From NCBI RefSeq assembly GCF_000807775.2, contig NZ_CP047385.1, positions 1,488,001-1,552,000 of the forward strand: a stretch of 64,000 nucleotides of DNA. Direction: 5' to 3'. This DNA is from Pandoraea fibrosis. Its GTDB lineage: Bacteria; Pseudomonadota; Gammaproteobacteria; Burkholderiales; Burkholderiaceae. Below the pieces are notes generated by a model. That model was given only the letters and a program-made list of their open reading frames with translations. It did no database searches and was not told the origin of the DNA. The translations under genes and the position numbers were made by a program. Positions 42,307 through 50,381 of this stretch are shown here, piece after piece (the stretch's first letter is position 1; each line of letters starts with the position of its first letter).

Positions 42307-43170
42307 TTAAAGCGCCGGAGCCTTCGCACTATTTGCCTGGCCCGGCGTGACCAGCAATGCGCTCAGATAGGCGATGCCAGCCGTCAAAACGATGGCCGGT
42401 CCCGAGGGACAGGCCAGGTAATACGAAAGCAGCAGCCCGATCACGCTCGACGCGCTCGCGACCAGCCAGGCCACTAGCAGCATGCCGGGGAGCGTGCGGG
42501 CGACGAGCCGGGCGGTCGCTGCCGGCAACATCATCAGTCCTACGGCCATGAGCGTGCCCATCGCCTGAAATCCCGCCACGAGGTTCATCACCGTCAGCAC
42601 GGTAAAGCCGAGGTGGTAACGCATCACGCTCTTGCCCTGGCCGTGGCCGAGGAATGTCGGATCGGCACTATCCAGCACGAGACCGCGATAATGCCAGCCG
42701 AACCAGAGCAGCGTCACCGTCGCGATCGCCGCGACGAGCAGGAGCGACGGGTCGTCTACCGCGAGCACCGAACCGAAGAGCAGATGCATCAGATCGACGC
42801 TGTTGCCCCATTTGGACACGATCACCACGCCACCGGCCAGCGCCAGTAGATAGAAGCCGGCAAACGACGCGCCTTCGTCAAGCCGCGTGCGACGGCTCGA
42901 CAGCCCGGCGAGCAAGGCCACCAGCAAGCCGGCCACCATGCCGCCGCCCGCCATCCACGGCAGCGAGAGGCCGCCGATCAGATAGCCGACGGCCGCGCCC
43001 GGCAACACCGCGTGAGAGAGCGAGTCGCCCATCAGGCTCATGCGACGCAGCAGCAGGAACACACCCACCGGCGTGCAACCGATCGACAACGCAAGGCTGC
43101 CGACAAGGGCGTGCCGCATGAAGTCGAATTCCGAGAACGGGCCGACGAGCAAATCCACGACCGTGCTCAT
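42307..43170 (-). CDS. znuB: metal ABC transporter permease (ZnuB type)
   Basis: A 287-residue inner-membrane permease of the ABC-3 family with about eight hydrophobic segments. It begins MSTVVDLLVGPFSEFDFMRHALVGSLALSIGCTPVGVFLLLRRMSLMGDSLSHAVLPGAAVGYL, the usual family start, with the conserved GDSLSHA. The frame continues upstream inside the ATPase gene but is not coding there. It overlaps the ATPase gene by four bases and precedes the binding-protein gene by 11 bases. Confidence 0.93.
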   Translation of the reverse strand: MSTVVDLLVGPFSEFDFMRHALVGSLALSIGCTPVGVFLLLRRMSLMGDSLSHAVLPGAAVGYLIGGLSLPWMAGGGMVAGLLVALLAGLSSRRTRLDEGASFAGFYLLALAGGVVIVSKWGNSVDLMHLLFGSVLAVDDPSLLLVAAIATVTLLWFGWHYRGLVLDSADPTFLGHGQGKSVMRYHLGFTVLTVMNLVAGFQAMGTLMAVGLMMLPAATARLVARTLPGMLLVAWLVASASSVIGLLLSYYLACPSGPAIVLTAGIAYLSALLVTPGQANSAKAPAL

Positions 43171-43988
43171 CGCTGGCCTGCGCGCGTTGCCGCGACGGCG
43201 CCCGGCGAAGACGCTCCCTCCTGGGCCGATAAATAGGGCGACACGGCGGGCGACGCAGCGCCCGCGATCCGGGCGGTGTAACCTCCGGCCCCCGACAGGC
43301 CAACATGCGCGCTGCCTGCTGCGACCTCGCCGGATGGCAGCCCGCCGTGCAGACACGCGGCCGGCGAGCCCGAGGCCACCAGCCGGCCCGCCATCACGAC
43401 GACATACGAAAACCGTTCGAGGACAAGCGGCAGGTCGTGAAGCACCGTCACCACAGTGCGACCCTCGTTGCGCCATTGATCCAACAATGCGAGCAACAGT
43501 TCCGCCGACGGGACATCGATGCCTGTGAGTGGTTCATCCAGCAAAACGATGGGAGCATCTTCCACGATCAGCCGGGCGAAGCGGGCGCGCTGCCATTGAC
43601 CGCCCGACAAGACTTCGAGCGGTTGCGCGCGCTTGTCCGCAAGGCCGACACGGGCGAGGGCGTCGTGGGCGCGGTCGAACTCGTTGCGTCCGAGACGGCG
43701 GGCGTCACCCGTGCGTCGCCAGGTGCCGGTCAGCACATACTCCTCGACGCACATGGGGAACCGGTGATCGGTTTCGGGGCGTTGCGAGAGATAGGCCACC
43801 GGCCCGTCGCAAACGATCTTGCCGCTCGAGGCTTTCTGCAAACCGGCAAGGGCACGCAACAGCGTGGTCTTGCCGCCGCCATTGGGCCCGACGACCGCCG
43901 ATAGCACACCGGGAGCGAAGGTGGCGCTCACGCCTTCCAGTGCAACGTTCGGTCCAAAATGAACCGAAAGGTCATGGCAGCCGATCAC
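43167..43988 (-). CDS. znuC: metal ABC transporter ATP-binding protein (ZnuC type)
   Basis: A 273-residue ABC ATPase with Walker A GPNGGGKTTLLRAL, the signature LSGGQWQRARFARL (with Trp where Gln is usual) and Walker B PIVLLDEPLTGID. The GTG start is supported by an AAGGAG ribosome-binding sequence seven bases upstream; the frame is open for 89 codons before it, without support. The C-terminal 60 residues after AACLHGG are Ala/Gly/Ser-rich and longer than in most relatives. It overlaps both the permease gene and the small ORF upstream by four bases. Confidence 0.92.
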   Translation of the reverse strand: MIGCHDLSVHFGPNVALEGVSATFAPGVLSAVVGPNGGGKTTLLRALAGLQKASSGKIVCDGPVAYLSQRPETDHRFPMCVEEYVLTGTWRRTGDARRLGRNEFDRAHDALARVGLADKRAQPLEVLSGGQWQRARFARLIVEDAPIVLLDEPLTGIDVPSAELLLALLDQWRNEGRTVVTVLHDLPLVLERFSYVVVMAGRLVASGSPAACLHGGLPSGEVAAGSAHVGLSGAGGYTARIAGAASPAVSPYLSAQEGASSPGAVAATRAGQR

Positions 43989-44107
43989 GAGGCGACTCCT
44001 TGCAGCGCCCAATAAACGAGCGCCCAAAGCGGGACGAGCACAAGCAATGTCAGTGCCGTGCGTTCCCAGCCTGCGAGACGGTAGAGCCAAACGGAAAAAC
44101 GGATCAT
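43985..44107 (-). CDS. possible 40-residue membrane peptide at the head of the metal ABC operon
   Basis: The frame MIRFSVWLYRLAGWERTALT... encodes 40 residues with an aromatic, basic N-terminus and one hydrophobic helix (about residues 17-37). Its TGA overlaps the GTG of the ATPase gene by four bases, the usual sign of translational coupling. No clear ribosome-binding sequence precedes its ATG. I do not recognise a family. It could be an accessory peptide of the transporter or simply an open frame in the leader. Confidence 0.4.
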   Translation of the reverse strand: MIRFSVWLYRLAGWERTALTLLVLVPLWALVYWALQGVAS

Positions 44108-44152
44108 GGGTGAGACGGGCGATGCCCAGACACAGATTGCAACTGTGTAATA

Positions 44153-44171
44153 AATGCAACAAAGTTGCATT
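44153..44171. promoter_or_regulatory. 8-bp inverted repeat before the metal ABC operon, possible metal-regulator site
   Basis: aatgcaac and gttgcatt pair exactly around aaa, 46 bases before the possible first start of the operon. It has the form of a Fur/Zur-family operator. A second partial copy of the half-site (ttgcaac) lies just to the left (44138-44143 region). No zur gene is present in the window. Confidence 0.45.
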
Positions 44172-44322
44172 ATGGCATGAATTGTCCCATGGCGCGGCAC
44201 CGATCGATCGGGCGCGTCGGACGTCGCAAAACGCCTGTGGCAGGTGCCGGTACACAACGCGTTACATATCAGCGCAGCACATTTTGGCGAACCGGCGTAA
44301 CATGGGTTCACGCCTGATCGAC

Positions 44323-44338
44323 TGGCACGCTGTTCGCT
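44323..44338 (+). promoter_or_regulatory. sigma-54-like promoter element, one mismatch
   Basis: The sequence tggcacgctgttcgct matches the TGGCACG-N4-TTGCW consensus with one mismatch and keeps the GG and GC pairs at the right spacing. The downstream gene prkA is sigma-54/NtrC-linked in E. coli. However, it is 800 bases from prkA, and about one such match would be expected by chance in a window of this size. Confidence 0.3.
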
Positions 44339-44684
44339 TCATTCCAGAGATCGGCAATATGCAAGGCATTGATGAGACGGTGGCATGGTGCGGTGCGGCG
44401 ACTCGAGTCAGCGTCTCTGACGAGAGGTCCGGCGCACGACCGGTAACCGTCGCTGCCGAGGAGGTTCGCCCGTTCAGATCACCGGCCGTCTTCGACTTTC
44501 CGCCCGCGACACCCTGCGCCGACGCATGATGATCGCACGACCTTCGCGACTTCGCGCAGTCGCGTCGCCTCGACAGGAAAGCACCTCGTCACGCGCCCAC
44601 GTCTTCGCATTCGTCGACGTTGTCGGGCAGCCCACTTTTTTCCGCAAACATTGCACGTCGTGCTTCGAACGTTCGCAAGAAATT

Positions 44685-44699
44685 CTATCTAATAGATAG
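44685..44699. promoter_or_regulatory. short palindrome ctatct-aat-agatag
   Basis: A perfect 6-bp inverted repeat with a three-base centre, AT-rich in the middle of the long gap before prkA. Its form suits a small dimeric regulator, but there is no other support. Confidence 0.25.
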
Positions 44700-45137
44700 G
44701 ATTCCTTAGTGAGTGATGAGCCTATTCGAACGTTTCGTAATGCAGGCAAACCCGAATGCGCAATGCGTGCGAGAGTATGCGGAAAGTCGCTCGATTTTTG
44801 ATGTATTACCGCTGACGTGCGCAATGCGTAGATGGTGCGGAAACCCTTGTGGAATGCGGGTTATCGGCGATGCTTAGCGCTGCGGAAAATATCTAGCGAC
44901 AGTTTTTTTGTTTGTGCATATGATGAGTTAACGGTTGCAATTTTCAGTGACAAGTTTAAAGTCAACCTAAACCGATTTTGAGTCGTTCATGTAAGGGAGG
45001 GGACAGTGCGAAAGGTTTCGCGAAAGTCGCTCCGGCATGCAGTGAGCCAGGTCGAAACCATTGCGCAGTCATCCGGGTCTTAGGCAACAGAGCGGACATC
45101 GTTTCCGATGTTTTCCGATGAAGCGGGGGTGAGGCAT

Positions 45138-47060
45138 ATGGATATTTTCAGCCACTACACGACACGTTTCGAAGCACGCAGGGAAGAGGAATACAGCATC
45201 CAGGAATATCTGGAGATCTGTAAGAAAGACTCGACAGCGTATGCAACGGCAGCCGAGCGTATGCTGAGCGCCATCGGTGAGCCTGAGCTTATCGACACGC
45301 ACCACGACCCGCGGCTCTCGCGGTTGTTCTCGAACAAGATCATCAAGATCTATCCTGCCTTCCGTGAGTTCTACGGCATGGAAGACACGATCGAGCAAAT
45401 CGTCTCGTTCTTCAAACACGCCGCGCAAGGGCTCGAAGAGCGCAAACAGATCCTTTACCTGCTTGGCCCCCCTGGAGGTGGCAAGTCGTCGCTGGCTGAG
45501 AAGCTCAAGGCGTTGATGGAAGACGTGCCCATCTACTGCCTGAAGGGATCGCCGGTGCACGAGTCGCCTCTGGGCCTGTTCTCACCCGAGGAAGACGGCA
45601 AGATTCTGGAAGAGGACTTCGGCATTCCGGTGCGGTATCTCAATACGATTCCGTCGCCGTGGGCCACCAAACGTCTGAACGAGTTCAACGGCGACATCAC
45701 CAAGTTCCGCGTGGTGAAGGTGCGACCGTCGGTGCTGCAACAGATCGCGATTGCGAAGACCGAGCCGGGGGACGAGAACAATCAGGACATCTCGTCGCTT
45801 GTCGGTAAGGTCGACATTCGCAAGCTCGAGGAATTTCCGCAGGACGACCCGGACGCGTACTCCTACTCCGGCGGGCTTTGCCTGGCCAACCGCGGCCTGC
45901 TCGAGTTCGTCGAAATGTTCAAGGCGCCGATCAAGGTGCTCCACCCGTTGCTGACCGCCACGCAGGAGGGCAACTACAAGGGGACGGAAGGGTTCGGTGC
46001 GATTCCGTTCGACGGTATCGTGCTGGCTCACTCGAACGAGGCCGAATGGCAGAGCTTCAAGGGCAATCGTAACAACGAGGCCTTCCTCGATCGTATCTAT
46101 ATCGTGAAGGTGCCCTACTGCCTGCGCGTGACCGACGAGGTGAAGATTTACGAGAAGCTCGTGAAGAACAGCTCGCTCGCGAACGCGCCCCGAGCGCCAA
46201 ACGTGCTCAAGATGCTCGCGCAATTCGCCGTGCTCACGCGTCTGAAAGAGCCGGAGAACTCCAATATCTTTTCCAAGGTTCGTGTCTACGACGGTGAAAA
46301 CCTCAAGGACGTCGATCCGAAAGCGAAGTCATATCAGGAGTATCGCGACTACGCCGGGGTGGACGAGGGGATGACGGGCATGTCCACGCGTTTCGCCTTC
46401 AAGGTGTTGTCGAAGGTCTTCAACTTCGACAACACCGAAGTGGCGGCCAACCCGGTGCACATGCTGTACGTGCTCGAGCAGCAGATCGAGCGAGAACAGT
46501 ACGCCGGCGAAGTCGAGAAGCGCTATCTCGCCTACATCAAGGAGTATCTGACCGCACCGTTTGTCGAGTTCATCGGCAAGGAGATTCAGACCGCCTATCT
46601 CGAGTCGTACTCGGAGTACGGCCAGAACATCTTCGACCGCTACGTGAACTTCGCGGATCTCTGGATTCAGGATCAGGAGTATCGCGATCCGAACACCGGC
46701 GAGATTCTCGATCGCACCGCGCTCAACGATGAACTGGAGAAGGTCGAGAAGCCGGCCGGGATTACCAACCCGAAAGACTTCCGCAACGAGATCGTCAACT
46801 TCGTCCTGCGCGCACGCGCCAACAACGCGGGCAAGAATCCGCTCTGGACGAGTTATGAAAAGCTGCGCGCAGTCATCGAGAAGCGCATGTTCTCGACGAC
46901 CGAGGATTTGCTGCCGGTGATCTCGTTCAACGCGAAGTCGTCCAAGGAGGATCAGGAAAAGCACGCCAACTTTGTCAACCGAATGGTGGAAAAAGGCTAT
47001 ACCCCGAAGCAGGTTCGCCTGCTCGTGGAATGGTACCTGCGCGTGCGCAAATCCTCGTAA
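45138..47060 (+). CDS. prkA: PrkA family serine protein kinase (YeaG)
   Basis: PrkA/YeaG is an AAA+-like ATPase and serine kinase used in nutrient and stationary-phase stress. The 640-residue protein has the P-loop LLGPPGGGKSSLAEKL at about residue 108 and the family start MDIFSHYTTRFEARREEEYSIQEYLEICKKD, which supports the second ATG; the frame also has an ATG ten codons earlier (45108). GGGGGTG precedes the chosen start. It is followed by the DUF444 and SpoVR genes, the conserved three-gene module. The 1-kb gap upstream is the likely control region. Confidence 0.96.
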   Translation: MDIFSHYTTRFEARREEEYSIQEYLEICKKDSTAYATAAERMLSAIGEPELIDTHHDPRLSRLFSNKIIKIYPAFREFYGMEDTIEQIVSFFKHAAQGLEERKQILYLLGPPGGGKSSLAEKLKALMEDVPIYCLKGSPVHESPLGLFSPEEDGKILEEDFGIPVRYLNTIPSPWATKRLNEFNGDITKFRVVKVRPSVLQQIAIAKTEPGDENNQDISSLVGKVDIRKLEEFPQDDPDAYSYSGGLCLANRGLLEFVEMFKAPIKVLHPLLTATQEGNYKGTEGFGAIPFDGIVLAHSNEAEWQSFKGNRNNEAFLDRIYIVKVPYCLRVTDEVKIYEKLVKNSSLANAPRAPNVLKMLAQFAVLTRLKEPENSNIFSKVRVYDGENLKDVDPKAKSYQEYRDYAGVDEGMTGMSTRFAFKVLSKVFNFDNTEVAANPVHMLYVLEQQIEREQYAGEVEKRYLAYIKEYLTAPFVEFIGKEIQTAYLESYSEYGQNIFDRYVNFADLWIQDQEYRDPNTGEILDRTALNDELEKVEKPAGITNPKDFRNEIVNFVLRARANNAGKNPLWTSYEKLRAVIEKRMFSTTEDLLPVISFNAKSSKEDQEKHANFVNRMVEKGYTPKQVRLLVEWYLRVRKSS

Positions 47061-47075
47061 CCAACCGGGGCCACT

Positions 47076-48338
47076 ATGTCAGCAATCATCGACAGACGGC
47101 AAAACGGCAAGAACAAAAGCGCCATCAACCAGCAGCGTTTCATCAAACGCTACCGCGACCAGATTCGACGCGCGGTAGCGAAGGCGGTGGGCGGGCGCAA
47201 GATTACCGATATCGATGGCAGCGGACAGGTCTCGATCCCGGTCAAGGACATCACGGAGCCGTTGTTCCACCACGGGCCCGGCGGGCGACGGGAGATGGTT
47301 CATCCCGGCAATCGCGAGTTCGTGGTGGGCGACAACTTCGAGCGTCCGCCATCGGGCGCGGGGGGCGGCGGAAGCCGCGCCAGCGACTCGGGAGAGGGCG
47401 AGGACGATTTCGTCTTCAACCTCTCGCGCGAGGAGTTCCTGAAATTCTTCTTCGAGGATATGGCCCTGCCGGATCTCGCGAAACGACGTCTCGCGCAGAT
47501 TCCGGAGTTCCGCAAGGTCCGTGCGGGCTATTCGATCGACGGCACGCCGTCGAACCTCAACGTCATTCGGACGATGCGCAGTTCGCTGGGCCGTCGCATT
47601 GCCCTCACGGCGCCCTATCGCAAGCAGTTGCGCGAGCTCGAAGCCGAATACGCGGACATCGTCTCGCGTGAGGGCGATACGTCGCCGCGAGCATTGTCGC
47701 TGGCGCACGAGATCACGCATCTGCGCACTCGCGTCGAAGCGATTCCGTACATCGAGAAGCTCGATCTGCGCTACTCGAACCGGGTCATGCAGCCGCGTCC
47801 TCAGGCGCAGGCCGTCATGTTCTGTCTGATGGACGTGTCCGGCTCGATGGACCAGAGCCGCAAGGATCTCGCCAAGCGCTTCTTCATGCTGCTCTATCTG
47901 TTCCTGCGGCATAACTACGAGCGTATCGATCTGGTGCTCATCCGGCACCACACCACGGCGAAGGAGGTCAACGAAGACGACTTCTTCTATGCACGCGAAT
48001 CGGGCGGCACGGTGGTCTCGAGCGCGCTCAAACTGATGACGGAAATCATCGCGGATCGATACTCGCCGAGCGACTGGAATATCTACGGGGCGCAGGTGTC
48101 CGATGGCGACAACTGGGACGGGGATTCGCCCATCTGCCGCGACATTCTGAATCAGACGATCATGCCTGCGGTGCAGTACTTCGCGTATGTGGAGGTGGCC
48201 AGCGCCGAACCACAGAACCTGTGGAACGAGTACTTGTCGGTCAAGCAGCAGCATCCGAATTTCGCGATGCAGCGCATCATGGAAGCCGCCGAGATTTATC
48301 CGGTGCTGCACGACCTGTTCAAGAAGAAGGCGGCCTGA
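47076..48338 (+). CDS. yeaH: DUF444/YeaH family protein with a von Willebrand A-like domain
   Basis: A 420-residue protein of the YeaH/YhbH family. The C-terminal half is a vWA-like domain with the metal-site motif FCLMDVSGSMDQSRKD (DxSxS) and YVEVASAEPQNLWNEY; the N-terminal half is basic (RRAVAKAVGGRKITDIDGSG) with a Gly/Ser-rich linker. It is always found next to PrkA and SpoVR and is thought to act with the kinase, but its biochemical role is unknown. It starts 15 bases after prkA. Confidence 0.94.
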   Translation: MSAIIDRRQNGKNKSAINQQRFIKRYRDQIRRAVAKAVGGRKITDIDGSGQVSIPVKDITEPLFHHGPGGRREMVHPGNREFVVGDNFERPPSGAGGGGSRASDSGEGEDDFVFNLSREEFLKFFFEDMALPDLAKRRLAQIPEFRKVRAGYSIDGTPSNLNVIRTMRSSLGRRIALTAPYRKQLRELEAEYADIVSREGDTSPRALSLAHEITHLRTRVEAIPYIEKLDLRYSNRVMQPRPQAQAVMFCLMDVSGSMDQSRKDLAKRFFMLLYLFLRHNYERIDLVLIRHHTTAKEVNEDDFFYARESGGTVVSSALKLMTEIIADRYSPSDWNIYGAQVSDGDNWDGDSPICRDILNQTIMPAVQYFAYVEVASAEPQNLWNEYLSVKQQHPNFAMQRIMEAAEIYPVLHDLFKKKAA

Positions 48339-48384
48339 AAACGGTCCCGCGTCGATACCCCAACGAGGGCAACGAGGACGCATC

Positions 48385-49929
48385 ATGGCGTATATATCCA
48401 CCGGATCGGAATGGACGTTTGAACTGATTCAACGTTACGAGCACGAGATCGCGCGCATTGCGGCGGACTTCAAGCTCGACACGTATCCGAATCAGATCGA
48501 GATCATCACCGCCGAGCAGATGCTCGACGCCTACGCGACGGTGGGGCTGCCCATCGGCTATCACCACTGGTCGTATGGCAAGCACTTCCTGTCTTCCGAG
48601 CGCGGTTACAAGCGCGGGCAGATGGGGCTGGCCTATGAGATCGTCATCAACTCGAATCCCTGCATCGCGTATCTGATGGAGGAGAACAGCATGACCATGC
48701 AGGCGCTGACCATCGCGCACGCCAGCTACGGTCACAACTCGTTCTTCAAGGGGAATTATCTCTTCCGCACCTGGACCAGTGCCGACGCCATCGTCGACTA
48801 CCTGTTGTTCGCACGTAACTACATCACCGAGTGCGAGCAGCGCTATGGCGAACAGTCGGTCGAGTTGCTGCTCGACTCCTGCCACGCGCTCATGAACTAC
48901 GGGGTGGATCGTTACAAGCGGCCGAAGCGGTTGTCGCTCGCGCAGGAACAGGCGCGTCAGAAGGAGCGAGAGAACTATCTGCAATTGCAGATCAACGATC
49001 TGTGGCGCACGCTGCCGCACCACGCGTTGCACGATGACGACGAGGACGATGGCCTCGATCCGACCGAATCGGACGACCCGCGTTTTCCCGGCGAGCCGCA
49101 GGAGAACCTGCTGTACTTCTTCGAGAAGAATGCCCCCAAGCTGGCCCCGTGGCAGCGCGAGATCGTGCGCATCGTGCGCAAGCTCGCACAGTATTTCTAT
49201 CCGCAACGTCAGACCAAGGTGATGAACGAAGGCTGGGCAACGTTCTGGCATTACACGATCCTGCAGCAGCTCTACAAGGAGAAACTCGTCAACGACGCGT
49301 TCATGATGGAGTTCCTGCACGCGCACACGAACGTGGTCTATCAGCCATCGTTCGACAGTCCGTACTACAGCGGCCTGAACCCCTATGCGCTGGGCTTCGC
49401 GATGTTCCAGGACATTCGCCGCATGTGCGAGGAACCGACCGACGAAGACCGTCAGTGGGCCCCCGACATTGCCGGCAGCGACTGGCTGACGACGCTCGAC
49501 TTCGCCATGCGCAACTTCAAGGACGAGAGCTTCATCCAGCAGTTCCTCTCGCCGAAGGTCATTAGAGACCTGAAGCTGTTCTCTGTGCTCGATGACGATC
49601 GCGACAGCCGCTTGCGCGTGACCGCCATCCACAACGATACCGGCTATCGCGAGATCCGCGAGATGCTTGCGCAACAGTACAACCTTAGCCAGCTCGAGCC
49701 GAACATTCAGGTCTCGCATGTGGATCTGCATGGCGATCGGTCACTGACGTTGCGACATGTGCAAACCGATCGCAAGCCACTGGACGATGGCTTCGAGGAG
49801 GTCCTCAAGCACGTTGCGCGTCTGTGGGGCTTCACCGTGCGACTGGAGACGGTGTTCGAGGACGGCCGCAGCGAGATGACCCACGAGACCAAGGTCGAGA
49901 AGCGGCGGCGCTATGCATTGAGCGCGTGA
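48385..49929 (+). CDS. spoVR: SpoVR family protein (YcgB)
   Basis: A 514-residue protein of the SpoVR/YcgB family, third member of the prkA-DUF444-spoVR module. The start MAYISTGSEWTFELIQRYEHEIARIAADFKLDTYPNQIEIITAEQMLDAYATVGLP follows a GAGG sequence. Family motifs include GYHHWSYGKHF, QALTIAHASYGHNSFFKGNYLF and KVMNEGWATFWHY, with several His and Glu that suggest a metal site. The region DDDEDDGLDPTESDD near residue 217 is an acidic loop. Its last base is shared with the ATG of the VOC gene. Confidence 0.95.
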   Translation: MAYISTGSEWTFELIQRYEHEIARIAADFKLDTYPNQIEIITAEQMLDAYATVGLPIGYHHWSYGKHFLSSERGYKRGQMGLAYEIVINSNPCIAYLMEENSMTMQALTIAHASYGHNSFFKGNYLFRTWTSADAIVDYLLFARNYITECEQRYGEQSVELLLDSCHALMNYGVDRYKRPKRLSLAQEQARQKERENYLQLQINDLWRTLPHHALHDDDEDDGLDPTESDDPRFPGEPQENLLYFFEKNAPKLAPWQREIVRIVRKLAQYFYPQRQTKVMNEGWATFWHYTILQQLYKEKLVNDAFMMEFLHAHTNVVYQPSFDSPYYSGLNPYALGFAMFQDIRRMCEEPTDEDRQWAPDIAGSDWLTTLDFAMRNFKDESFIQQFLSPKVIRDLKLFSVLDDDRDSRLRVTAIHNDTGYREIREMLAQQYNLSQLEPNIQVSHVDLHGDRSLTLRHVQTDRKPLDDGFEEVLKHVARLWGFTVRLETVFEDGRSEMTHETKVEKRRRYALSA

Positions 49930-50348
49930 TGAAGATTCCGTTCGTCGCGCTCGATCATGTAGTGCTGCGCACCAACGACATTGCCCGCCTTCAGCACTTC
50001 TACATGGATGTGCTCGGCTGCACGCTGGAGAAGGTGCAGGCGGATATCGGACTCGTGCAGTTGCGCGCGGGCGATGCATTGATCGATCTGGTCGACGTGG
50101 CCGGGCAGATCGGCCGCCAGGGCGGTGTGGCGCCCGGCCCGGAAGGCCACAACCTTGATCATTTCTGTTTGCGCGTCGAGCCCTTCGACGATGAGGCCAT
50201 CCGGCAGGGACTGGCCTCGCACGGCGTGACGCTGGGCGAGGTTGTACAGCGCTATGGCGCGCATGGCGAAGGGCCGTCGTGCTATCTCACCGATCCGGAC
50301 GGAAATACCGTCGAACTCAAGGGGCCACCGTCGCGTCCGAATCGCTGA
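49929..50348 (+). CDS. VOC family (glyoxalase/bleomycin resistance-like) protein
   Basis: A 139-residue VOC-fold protein starting VALDHVVLRTNDIARLQHFYMDVLGCTLE, with His in the first strand, LDHFCLRVEPFDD in the middle and CYLTDPDGNTVELKGPP at the end, so three of the usual metal ligands (His, His, Glu) are present. The substrate is unknown. Its ATG overlaps the spoVR stop by one base (TGATG), which makes it a probable fourth, translationally coupled member of the stress module. It converges with the diguanylate cyclase gene. Confidence 0.88.
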   Translation: MKIPFVALDHVVLRTNDIARLQHFYMDVLGCTLEKVQADIGLVQLRAGDALIDLVDVAGQIGRQGGVAPGPEGHNLDHFCLRVEPFDDEAIRQGLASHGVTLGEVVQRYGAHGEGPSCYLTDPDGNTVELKGPPSRPNR

Positions 50349-50381
50349 GCGCGTGCCTCGCGAGTTGTCTTCGGCGTACGC

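Larger units (their letters stand above)
44108..45137. other. 1-kb stretch without a recognisable gene, upstream of prkA
   Basis: This stretch separates the divergent metal ABC operon and prkA. Short open frames on both strands have biased composition and no ribosome-binding sequence, and I do not accept them as genes. It contains the operator-like repeat near 44153, a sigma-54-like sequence at 44323, a 6-bp inverted repeat at 44685 and an AT-rich tract near 44900-44980 that probably holds the prkA promoter. A small RNA or long leader is possible. Confidence 0.6.

Noticed and set aside
44474..44824. 116-codon - strand frame in the gap before prkA
   Set aside because: Composition is Arg/Ser-rich without a ribosome-binding sequence or family resemblance; kept as non-coding.
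44841..45137. Sigma-54 type -24/-12 pair close to prkA
   Set aside because: Several GG and GC pairs were tested but none has the required spacing; only the distant one at 44323 was kept, at low confidence.
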